12,037 nucleotides of DNA from the NCBI GenBank assembly GCA_036272815.1, contig DATAYA010000124.1, forward strand, positions 1 through 12,037, given 5' to 3'. The notes under the pieces are model-generated. The model saw only the letters and a program-made list of their open reading frames with translations. It did not search any database and was not told the origin of the DNA. The position numbers were made by a program, and so were the translations under genes. Origin of the DNA: DATAYA01 sp036272815 (GTDB lineage Bacteria; Pseudomonadota; Alphaproteobacteria; Acetobacterales; Acetobacteraceae). Below are positions 1 through 6,393 of this stretch, piece after piece; position 1 is the first letter of the stretch; each line of letters starts with the position of its first letter.

Positions 1-1
1 G

Positions 2-2434
2 CAGGTGCTTGGCCTGACCTCGGTCGACGAATTTGTCGGGCGGCTGGAGCACGACCGGCGCGAAGTGGTCATGCTGTTCCGCGACCTGCTAATCGGCGTG
101 ACCAGTTTTTTTCGGGATGAACAGACGTTCGAGGTGCTGGACCGGATGGTCGTCCCGCGTCTGTTCGACGGCAAGGACGCCGATGACACGATCCGGATCT
201 GGGTCCCCGGCTGTGCCACCGGAGAGGAGGCGTATTCTCTTGCCATCCTGCTGCGCGAGCACGCGGACGGCCTCAATGACAACGCACCAAGAATACAGAT
301 CTTCGCGACCGATATCGACGAACCGGCGATCGCCACGGCCCGCGCAGGCCGCTACCCATCGACGCTCCTGAAGGGTTTGTCGCCGGAGCGGCTGTCCCGG
401 TTTTTCGTCCGCGGCATCGACGGCAGTTACACGGCCGCCAAGCAGGTCAGGGAGCTCTGCACGTTTTCGGCACACAGCCTGACCCGCGATCCGCCGTTTT
501 CGCGGATCGACCTGCTGTCATGCCGGAACCTGCTGATCTATCTGGACGCCGACCTGCAATCGGCGATCATTCCCGCCTTTCACTATTCTTTGGCGCCGGG
601 CGGCATACTCCTGCTCGGCACCTCCGAAACCATCAACCGTCACGCCGGTCTGTTTTCCACGCTCGATCGCCATCACCGGATTTTCCAGAAGCGCAACGTG
701 CCTAGTCCGCCGCTGCATCTGAGCGGCAAGCTGAGCATCAGCGACGCCCAGCCGGTCGAGAGCGGGCTGCCCACGAACGCGGGAGGGGCACCGACAAGAA
801 AGGCCCACCCGGCGAACTGGGCGGCTGCGCGTATCCTGGAGTGGTTCGCTCCGCCGTTCGTGGTGGTCACCGCTGACGGGACCAGCGTTCAATATTCCAG
901 TCGGATCAGCCAATATCTGGAGCTCCCATCGGGCTCGCCGAACCAGAATGTTTTCGCCATGGCGCGGCGCGGCCTGCGGTCGCCTCTGCGGGCCGCGCTT
1001 GGCGAAGCGATCAATACCGGGCGCACGGTTGAACGGACCGGGGTCTCGGTCGCGACCGCGGAGGGCCGGACCCAGCGCATCAAGGTGCTGGTGGAACCAA
1101 GGCGCGAGCCTGGTGGCGATGCTCTCTTTCTGGTCGTGTTCGTCGAGACCATGCAGGGCAGGCAGGAAGCCGCCGCCCCGGCCGCCGCCGAGCCGCACCC
1201 GGATGCCGGCTCGGAGCGCCATCTTGAAGCGGAACTGCGCGACACCCGCGAACAGCTTCAGGCGATCACGGAAGAGCACGATACGGCGTTGGAGGAACTG
1301 AGAAGCGCTAACGAAGAGCTGCACTCCGTCAACGAAGAGCTCCAATCCACCAATGAAGAGCTGGAGACCTCGAAGGAGGAGATCCAGTCGATCAACGAGG
1401 AGCTCCAGACCGCCAATGGGCAGCTCGCCAGCAAGGTGGACGAGCTGGATAGCCGGAACAGCGACCTGAAGAACCTGTTCGACAGCACCCATGTCGCAAC
1501 GATATTCCTCGACCCATACATGGTCGTCCGCAGCTTCACGCCGGCTGTCGCGAGCATCTACAATCTCATTCCCAGCGATCAGGGCCGGCCGCTGACCGAC
1601 ATTGTGGGCCGGTTGCGCTACCGCGGCTTGCGGGACGATGTCCGCGAGGTTCTTCAGACACTGGAACCGCTGGAACGCCGCGTGGTACGCGACGACGGCA
1701 TGACCCATTACCTCATGAAAATCCTTCCCTACCGCACGCCGGACAACACGGTAGACGGAGCGATTGTCACCTTCGTCGACGTGACCAGCATTGTTCAGGC
1801 CGAACAGCATCAACGTATGTTGGTGGATGAACTCAATCACCGGGTCAAGAACATGCTGACCGTCGTTATTTCGATGGCGGCCCAGACAATGCGTCGCTCC
1901 AGCAGCATGGAAGAATTTTCGAAGAACTACATGGGCCGCATCCATGCGCTATCGGCGGCTTATTCCTTGCTTAGCAATGAGGGATGGCGAACGGTGTCGT
2001 TGGGGTCTCTTCTTCTTGAAGAACTCAAGCCGTTCCTTGCCCCCGACCGTGCCAACATCGTGTTGGACGGACCGGAGGTGCTGCTCGAGTCGCGCGCCGC
2101 CCTGGCCCTTGGCATGGCGATCCACGAACTGACAACGAACGCTGTCAAGTATGGCGCGTTGTCGGACGCGCAGGGCAACGTCACGGTGAGATGGCACGTG
2201 GAACAAGCGTCCGATGATGATCTGCTGGTCCTGAACTGGCTCGAGAGTAACGGGCCGGCTGTCGCGCCTCCGACCCATCGGGGCTTCGGCATGACGTTGA
2301 TCGAGCGCGGCCTGAAGCAGGATATGTCGGCACAGGTCGAGATGGAGTTTGCCGCCGAGGGGGTCAGGGCCACGCTGAGAGCCCCCCTTCAAACCCGCAC
2401 AGCCACCAAAGTGCCCAAGACGTCTGAAGCCTGA
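2..2434 (+). CDS. CheR-type methyltransferase / PAS / HWE sensor histidine kinase, 5'-partial
   Basis: Hybrid signalling protein joining a chemotaxis-type methyltransferase to a histidine kinase. The reading frame is open through the left edge and the visible part begins inside the CheR domain, so the true start (and possibly a CheB domain, as in CheB-CheR-kinase fusions) lies upstream. Residues are counted from the GTG at 5. CheR domain about 1-230: SAM-binding GCATGEEA at 69-76, ATDID at 101-105, CRNLLIYLD at 173-181. A PAS-like segment lies at about 275-380, then a coiled coil at about 405-490 built of NEEL-type heptads, and a second PAS at about 487-600. The kinase core is HWE type: LNHRVKN with phospho-acceptor His612, HELTTNAVKYG N box at 707-717, the diagnostic W-x-E (WLE, 745-747) and GFGMTLIERGL at 760-770. 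No transmembrane segment is visible, so it is probably cytosolic. The input signal is unknown. A receiver gene follows after 3 bp. Confidence 0.9.
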   Translation, partial: QVLGLTSVDEFVGRLEHDRREVVMLFRDLLIGVTSFFRDEQTFEVLDRMVVPRLFDGKDADDTIRIWVPGCATGEEAYSLAILLREHADGLNDNAPRIQIFATDIDEPAIATARAGRYPSTLLKGLSPERLSRFFVRGIDGSYTAAKQVRELCTFSAHSLTRDPPFSRIDLLSCRNLLIYLDADLQSAIIPAFHYSLAPGGILLLGTSETINRHAGLFSTLDRHHRIFQKRNVPSPPLHLSGKLSISDAQPVESGLPTNAGGAPTRKAHPANWAAARILEWFAPPFVVVTADGTSVQYSSRISQYLELPSGSPNQNVFAMARRGLRSPLRAALGEAINTGRTVERTGVSVATAEGRTQRIKVLVEPRREPGGDALFLVVFVETMQGRQEAAAPAAAEPHPDAGSERHLEAELRDTREQLQAITEEHDTALEELRSANEELHSVNEELQSTNEELETSKEEIQSINEELQTANGQLASKVDELDSRNSDLKNLFDSTHVATIFLDPYMVVRSFTPAVASIYNLIPSDQGRPLTDIVGRLRYRGLRDDVREVLQTLEPLERRVVRDDGMTHYLMKILPYRTPDNTVDGAIVTFVDVTSIVQAEQHQRMLVDELNHRVKNMLTVVISMAAQTMRRSSSMEEFSKNYMGRIHALSAAYSLLSNEGWRTVSLGSLLLEELKPFLAPDRANIVLDGPEVLLESRAALALGMAIHELTTNAVKYGALSDAQGNVTVRWHVEQASDDDLLVLNWLESNGPAVAPPTHRGFGMTLIERGLKQDMSAQVEMEFAAEGVRATLRAPLQTRTATKVPKTSEA
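1310..1435 (+). repeat. In-frame 21-bp heptad repeats encoding a coiled coil
   Basis: Six successive 7-codon units inside the kinase gene encode NEELHSV, NEELQST, NEELETS, KEEIQSI, NEELQTA and NGQLASK. The DNA of the units is similar (AACGAAGAGCT or close variants at each start) but not identical. The regular leucine/isoleucine spacing predicts a parallel coiled coil linking the CheR/PAS half to the PAS/kinase half. Such linkers are known in CheR-kinase fusions; a role as a signalling helix that dimerises the kinase is inferred. Confidence 0.8.
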
Positions 2435-2437
2435 ACG

Positions 2438-2809
2438 ATGAGTCTCGCTGTTCTCGCGGGTCTGCACGTCCTTGTCGTCGAAGACGAGATGCTGGTGTCG
2501 CTGCTGATCGAGACGGTGCTTGCTGATGAGCGGTGTGTGGTCATCGGCCCATTTGACCGGGTCGAAGATGCCCTTGAGGCCGCCCGGGCCGAACCGCTTG
2601 ATCTGGCGGTGCTGGATGTCAACGTCGCCGGCGTGAAGGTCTATCCTGTCGCCGAGGCTCTCATGCAGCGCGGCATTCCGTTTTTGCTGCTGTCCGGCTA
2701 CGGGCGAAATGCCATCCCCCATGATCGGCCAGACTGGCGGGTTTGCGAGAAGCCGTTCAAGCCACAGGAGCTTGTCACGATGCTCGTGGAGCAGGTTGCG
2801 CCGCATTAG
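2438..2809 (+). CDS. Single-domain response regulator (receiver only)
   Basis: A 123-residue stand-alone CheY-like receiver with no output domain. The acidic pair is Glu15-Asp16, the phospho-acceptor is Asp60 (VLDVN), the switch residue is Ser86 (LLSGYG) and the conserved lysine is Lys105 (EKPF). The ATG lies 3 bp after the kinase stop, so the two are almost certainly co-transcribed and translationally coupled. The sequence around Asp60 and the SGYG motif resemble receivers that commonly accompany HWE kinases. By inference it takes phosphate from His612 of the upstream protein and acts by protein contact or as a phosphate sink, since it has no DNA-binding or enzymatic domain. The next gene is on the opposite strand 44 bp away, so the operon ends here. 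Confidence 0.92.
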   Translation: MSLAVLAGLHVLVVEDEMLVSLLIETVLADERCVVIGPFDRVEDALEAARAEPLDLAVLDVNVAGVKVYPVAEALMQRGIPFLLLSGYGRNAIPHDRPDWRVCEKPFKPQELVTMLVEQVAPH

Positions 2810-2853
2810 GGCTCGTCACGAAATTGCCGGATCGGGTTGGGACCGGTTGAAGA

Positions 2854-4722
2854 TCACCCAGGATATATCTGTATGCTGCGGGCGACCGTGTCCGCCACAT
2901 GCTCCTTGGTGATGACACCCAACACGCGCTCCGGACCGGCCCCTCCCGCCCGGCTGATGACGATGGCCATGGCCGCACGCTTGTTCCGGATCGTCTTGAT
3001 CACGTCGAAGGCGACATCGGTTTCCGAGACGATGATGAAGTTCGGCCGCACAAGGGCGCCCATCGGCACGTCGCCGGCAGCGGCGCCGAGGGCGCGGCGC
3101 AGGTCGGTGTTCACACGCAACCCGCCGGCGATGCTGCCGGCCCGTGTCACGACGACGTGTCGCAGCCCGCCCTCGGCCGCCGCGATGGCGAGGAACTCGG
3201 CGAATGCCGTGCCTTCATCGAGCACCAGCACGTCGCGTTCCATGATCTCGGCGGCGCTGCGGACCAGAAACATGTTGGCGTGCAACGCCTTCGGGATCGG
3301 ATGGCCACGGCGCACCAGCTTCAGGGTATAGATGCTCTCGCGCGACAGCATCCGCCGCACCCCGAGTGCCAATGCCACCGCCAGGATCATCGGCAGCACG
3401 ATGTCGTAATCCCGCGTCATCTCGAAGATCATCGTGACCGCGGTCATTGCGGCGCCGGTGCTGCCGCCCACCATGGCGCCCATGCCGACCATCGCGAATG
3501 CCGGCACGCTCACCGGGGCGCCGGGGAACAACGTTGTCACGATCGAGGCGAAGGCCGCGCCGAGTGCGGCGCCCATGAACAGCGAAGGCGAGAAGATGCC
3601 GCCGGACGAACCCGAGCCAAGACTGATGGTGGTCGCCAGCAGCTTGCCGATGAAGAGCAGCAGAAAAAACCCGATCCCGACGATGTGGCTGTACAAGGTG
3701 GCCTGAATCGTCGCGTAGCCGACGCCCTCGACGTAATAGTGCCCGGCCATCCGCCAGAATCCGTACATCAGAAGCCCGACCAGAAGCATGCCGAGCCCGT
3801 GTCGGAGATAGCGTCCGGGGACCGTGTCGAAGCGGTCTTCCAGCCAATGCAATCCGCGGATGAAGCCGGCTGCCGCGACTCCGATGAGTGCGCCCATCAA
3901 CGCGTAGAGCGCGAGCGTGAGCGCACTGCCGGGTTGGTTCGGGATCGAGGCCAGATTGCTCGGAACGCTGAAGGCCGGCTGTACGCCGAAGAACAGGCGG
4001 CCGATAAAGGTGGCCGTGCCGGTGGCGACAGCCACGGGCAGAAATGTATTGACGCTGATCTCCGGCAGCATCAGCTCGGTGGCGAACAGCACGCCCCCGA
4101 TCGGCGTATTGAACGTCGCCGCAATGCCGGCGCCGGCGCCCGCCGCGACCAGCGTGATCCGCTGGCCGGCCTGCATCCGAAGGATCTGTCCGAGGGTGGA
4201 ACCCAGCGCCGAGCCGATCTGGATGATCGGCCCTTCGCGTCCGACGGCGGCGCCGGAGCCGATGGCGAGTGCCGACGCGATCGATTTTACCACCGCCACG
4301 ACGGGTCGGATGATGCCCCGCTGATAATAGATGGCGTCCATCACCTCCGGCACGCCGTGACCCTTCGCCTCGGGGGCGAAATTCGAGACGATCCAGGTGA
4401 CGCCGATGCCGCCGATGACCGGCACCAGGATGACCAGCGGACCCCACGGGTTGAAAGGCGTGAAGACGCTGGAATTGTAGGCAAAGGTCGCGTGCCCGAG
4501 AAAAAAGATGTTGTGGACCAGTCCGATGAGGCCACGGAACACAACCGCACCGATGCCGGTGATCAGACCGACGACGAGCGAGATCAACGAGAGCGGCAGA
4601 AGGCGTATCGGCCGCACGTCCTCCTCGACCTGGGCAATCGGGGCCGAAGGTGGCTTGGTAGACGTCTCGACGGACGGTGCCTCGGTCGTAGGCGGCGACT
4701 CTCGTGAAGACGCGTCGGCCAT
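2854..4722 (-). CDS. ClC-family chloride channel/transporter with CBS pair
   Basis: A 622-residue inner-membrane anion channel or exchanger. The first 38 residues are Ser/Thr/Pro-rich and probably cytoplasmic. The ClC membrane domain spans about 40-470 with many hydrophobic segments. Filter motifs are present: GHGVPE (121-126), GREGP (161-165) with gating Glu163, GGIFSP (374-379) and a tyrosine at 465 where the family has its anion-binding Tyr. The cytosolic tail (about 482-620) is a CBS-domain pair that usually binds adenine nucleotides and tunes gating. By motif alignment with E. coli ClC-ec1, the serine of GSGIP is replaced by His122 and the internal proton-pathway Glu203 by Leu217 (ATELM), so H+/Cl- exchange of the classical kind is doubtful. 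Start ATG at 4722 has AAGGA (plus-strand TCCTT 4727-4731) 4 nt upstream. The 67-aa gene 89 bp upstream faces the same way and may share a transcript. Confidence 0.93.
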   Translation of the reverse strand: MADASSRESPPTTEAPSVETSTKPPSAPIAQVEEDVRPIRLLPLSLISLVVGLITGIGAVVFRGLIGLVHNIFFLGHATFAYNSSVFTPFNPWGPLVILVPVIGGIGVTWIVSNFAPEAKGHGVPEVMDAIYYQRGIIRPVVAVVKSIASALAIGSGAAVGREGPIIQIGSALGSTLGQILRMQAGQRITLVAAGAGAGIAATFNTPIGGVLFATELMLPEISVNTFLPVAVATGTATFIGRLFFGVQPAFSVPSNLASIPNQPGSALTLALYALMGALIGVAAAGFIRGLHWLEDRFDTVPGRYLRHGLGMLLVGLLMYGFWRMAGHYYVEGVGYATIQATLYSHIVGIGFFLLLFIGKLLATTISLGSGSSGGIFSPSLFMGAALGAAFASIVTTLFPGAPVSVPAFAMVGMGAMVGGSTGAAMTAVTMIFEMTRDYDIVLPMILAVALALGVRRMLSRESIYTLKLVRRGHPIPKALHANMFLVRSAAEIMERDVLVLDEGTAFAEFLAIAAAEGGLRHVVVTRAGSIAGGLRVNTDLRRALGAAAGDVPMGALVRPNFIIVSETDVAFDVIKTIRNKRAAMAIVISRAGGAGPERVLGVITKEHVADTVARSIQIYPG

Positions 4723-4811
4723 GTCGTCCTTGCCACTTAGGTTCCGCGCCCCGGCGATGCCGCCTTATGTCATCATGCAAGGCATTAAAGACAGCCTGCT
4801 TGATGAGAAAG

Positions 4812-5015
4812 CTATACGGGCTCCTGCTTCGTTCGAGCAATCCGATCTTTTTGCCAGCGACTGGATGCAGCACGTTTTGCGATCTCCGCCCGGCGCTCCG
4901 GCGTCATCGCCGCAGCTCGGGCGGCTCCGCCTCGCTTGCCCATCGAGACCGCAGCCGGGTCCTTGCCGTCATCCGGCGGCGGCGTGTCCTGCTCGCCTTT
5001 AGGTCCGTTGGGCAT
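4812..5015 (-). CDS. Small basic protein with GK+GG-A+A / TPE+R helix motif, function unknown
   Basis: Predicted 67-residue soluble protein. The N-terminal 24 residues are polar, rich in Pro, Asp and Gly. Residues 25-56 carry GKRGGAARAAA, then TPERRAEIAKRAASSRW, a basic helical motif recurring in short bacterial hypothetical proteins (GGKARA...TPEQR..IA+KAA.ARW type). No function is established as far as I know; the charge could suit nucleic-acid binding, but this is inference. Support for a real gene: ATG at 5015 with GAAGGA (plus-strand 5025-5030) 9 nt upstream, and family-like sequence. It overlaps the end of the methyltransferase remnant by 17 bp in another frame. Downstream is the ClC gene on the same strand, 89 bp away. 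Confidence 0.68.
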   Translation of the reverse strand: MPNGPKGEQDTPPPDDGKDPAAVSMGKRGGAARAAAMTPERRAEIAKRAASSRWQKDRIARTKQEPV

Positions 5016-5415
5016 GATCAGACGTCCTTCTCAACACGCATTCCACGTCGATCTTAATGAATCCCACAGGCTCATTGACGACGTCATCCAACCGCGCGAC
5101 CTGGCACTCGATCGACTGGACGTGCTTTCCGCCGAGGTCGTTGCTGTCCTCAAGCGTCGCGCACATGTGCTCCTCGACGTCGCCGCGGAAGGGAATGCGG
5201 ATCTGAGCGCTCCCGACATGATCCGATAAAGCCACCCGGTGGAGAGACACATTCCTGGGCAACTTGCGGGACAGATCCTCGGCAAGCCATGGAACGGGCT
5301 CAAAGGCGTGCACCGCCGGGCAGACGCGAGCCAGCCTCCCGCCGTATTCGCCGACGTTGGCGCCTACATCCACCGCTGCTCGCCACCAACCCGCCGCGTC
5401 TGTGCTTTGCGCTAC
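4999..5415 (-). pseudogene. FkbM-family SAM methyltransferase remnant
   Basis: The minus-strand frame encodes the central SAM-binding part of an FkbM-type methyltransferase: VDVGANVGEYGG (motif I, codons from 5373), AFEPVP (acidic loop), VALSDHVGSAQIRIP, ATLEDSN, ARLDDV and FIKIDVE. Family members normally continue after IDVEG-E with about 60-80 more residues; here homology stops at the Glu codon (5041-5043) and the frame ends 13 codons later. The N-terminal side is also damaged. Upstream of VDVGAN the frame has only 14 codons before a TGA (5416-5418), with GTG at 5373 the only usual start; an ATG at 5420 lies in another frame and would need a frameshift. Normal members methylate sugars or small molecules; this fragment is probably inactive. 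Its 3' end overlaps the start of the 67-aa gene. Confidence 0.7.
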
Positions 5416-5635
5416 TCATGGACCGGACTGGAGCGGTGGGCAACCGGTGGCAGGAACAGACCTTCGGCCGGCGGGGGGTGGCGCGTTCTTCGCGAACGGC
5501 GATGTCCGGACCGGCGGGGGTGCGCAACATCAGGGGCATCTCGATGCCATGGAGGTGCCGATTGCCAGGCAACGGCCTGCCTGTAGCCAAGCCCGCCCCT
5601 CCGGCGCAGATTGCGGCGCAAGCAGGGAGGCCACC
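5416..5635. other. Intergenic stretch, no convincing gene
   Basis: About 220 bp between the methyltransferase remnant (minus) and the DsbA-like gene (plus). Open frames exist on both strands, but their translations are Arg/Pro/Gly-rich without a recognisable motif and lack a fitting Shine-Dalgarno site. A weak hairpin, CAGGC-AACG-GCCTG, lies at 5566-5579. The promoter of the DsbA-like gene probably lies here, but no clear -35/-10 pair could be assigned. Composition already looks like the GC-rich right part of the window. Confidence 0.5.
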
Positions 5636-5638
5636 ATG
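5623..5638 (+). promoter_or_regulatory. Strong Shine-Dalgarno site that fixes the DsbA-like start
   Basis: CAGGGAGG ends at 5630, 5 nt before the ATG at 5636. The same frame is open for a further 124 codons upstream, but only from this ATG does the protein resemble a DsbA/FrnE family member, so this site decides the start. Confidence 0.75.
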
Positions 5639-6304
5639 AGTGACTCGCAGCCGGCGCAACTCGACGTGTTTTCCGACGCGATCTGCCCTTGGTGCTATAT
5701 CGGCAAGCGGCAGCTCGACGGGGCGCTGGCGGCGCTCGCGCGCGAGGGGCTGCAGTTCGCGGTGACGTGGCGGCCGTACCAGCTCAATCCGGACATGCCG
5801 CTCGCGGGGGTCGAGCGCGACAAGTACCGGGCGGCGAAGTTCGGCAGCCTGGCGAAGTCGCGCGAGCTTGACGCGCAGGTGGCCGCGGCGGCGGCGCAGG
5901 CGGGTGTGGACATCCGCCACGAACTGATGGCCCGCACGCCGAACACGCTGGCCGCGCATCGGCTGGTCTGGCGGGCGGCGCAGGCGGGGCGGCAGGATGC
6001 CGTGGTGGAGGCGCTGTTCGCCGCGTATTTCGGCGAGGGACGTGACATCGGCGATCCCGATGTGCTGACGGCGGTCGGCGTCGCATGCGGGATCGCGGGT
6101 GCGGCGGAGTTTCTCGCCGGGCAGGCGGGACGGACGGAGGTTCTGGCGGAGGATGCCGCCGCGCGTGCGGCCGGGCTGCAGGGCGTCCCCACGTTTGCGC
6201 TGGATCGGCACGTGCTGTTCTCGGGCGCGGTTCCGGCCGAGACGATGGCCGAGGCGCTGCGCGAAGCCCATCGCGTCCTCCGCGGCCCAAGGAGGGCTGC
6301 ATAG
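5636..6304 (+). CDS. DsbA family oxidoreductase (FrnE-like)
   Basis: A 222-residue thioredoxin-fold protein of the DsbA/FrnE (2-hydroxychromene-2-carboxylate isomerase-like) group. The CPWC redox motif is at 17-20 just after the first beta strand (LDVFSDAI), typical of the group. The helical insertion covers about 60-170 and carries TPNTLAAHRL (101-110), a hallmark of FrnE-like proteins. The cis-proline loop is GVPTF at 183-187. There is no signal peptide, so unlike periplasmic DsbA it should act in the cytoplasm, as a thiol oxidoreductase or glutathione-dependent isomerase; the substrate is unknown. An MFS transporter follows on the same strand, probably in one transcript. A stronger Shine-Dalgarno sequence, AAGGAGG (6289-6295), lies just before the stop, suggesting coupling to the next gene. 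Confidence 0.92.
   Translation: MSDSQPAQLDVFSDAICPWCYIGKRQLDGALAALAREGLQFAVTWRPYQLNPDMPLAGVERDKYRAAKFGSLAKSRELDAQVAAAAAQAGVDIRHELMARTPNTLAAHRLVWRAAQAGRQDAVVEALFAAYFGEGRDIGDPDVLTAVGVACGIAGAAEFLAGQAGRTEVLAEDAAARAAGLQGVPTFALDRHVLFSGAVPAETMAEALREAHRVLRGPRRAA
6289..6303 (+). promoter_or_regulatory. Shine-Dalgarno-like site without a standard start codon
   Basis: AAGGAGG at 6289-6295 is followed 5 nt later by ATA (6301-6303), overlapping the DsbA-like stop (TAG 6302-6304) and in frame with the MFS transporter. ATA is at best a very rare initiation codon. The site could be a fossil of a former coupled start, or simply the Pro-Arg-Arg codons of the DsbA-like tail read as a Shine-Dalgarno by chance. 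Confidence 0.35.
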
Positions 6305-6393
6305 CGGGTCTGCGGCCGCCGGCCCCCTCGGCCGAGGCTCGGGCGGGGTCCGGGGACGGAGCCCAAGGAGTTCTTGTTTCGAGCCGGTGGCTG
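6305..6393 (+). other. Self-complementary spacer between DsbA-like and MFS genes
   Basis: The spacer holds a perfect 12-bp palindrome CCTCGGCCGAGG (6326-6337) and an imperfect hairpin GGG-t-CCG...CGG-ag-CCC (6346-6364), followed by AAGGAG (6365-6370). It could form an RNA structure controlling the transporter, or be a short extragenic palindromic element. It also contains no ATG, GTG or TTG in the transporter frame, which supports its being leader rather than coding DNA. Confidence 0.45.

Noticed and set aside
1310..1435. Tandem 21-bp units as a possible CRISPR or non-coding repeat
   Set aside because: The units are in frame, without spacers, diverged at synonymous sites, and encode coiled-coil heptads.
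518..1945. 475-codon open frame on the minus strand opposite the CheR/kinase gene
   Set aside because: It lies antisense to clearly recognisable domains, has no family motif and no Shine-Dalgarno site; it is explained by high GC and codon bias of the real gene.
2810..2853. Possible bidirectional terminator between the receiver and ClC genes
   Set aside because: Only a 4-bp CCGG/CCGG pairing with mismatches beyond it was found, with no T-run; too weak to call.
2899..4707. 602-codon open frame on the plus strand opposite the ClC gene
   Set aside because: The translation is dominated by Asp, His, Arg and Gly without any domain, the usual mirror of a hydrophobic membrane protein in GC-rich DNA.
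3215..4873. 552-codon minus-strand frame overlapping the ClC gene
   Set aside because: Arg/Gly/His-rich out-of-frame reading of ClC; the true frame carries all the ClC motifs.
5264..5635. Upstream extension of the DsbA-like reading frame by 124 codons
   Set aside because: The added sequence has no homology-like features, and the ATG at 5636 has a strong Shine-Dalgarno site and begins exactly where the family begins.
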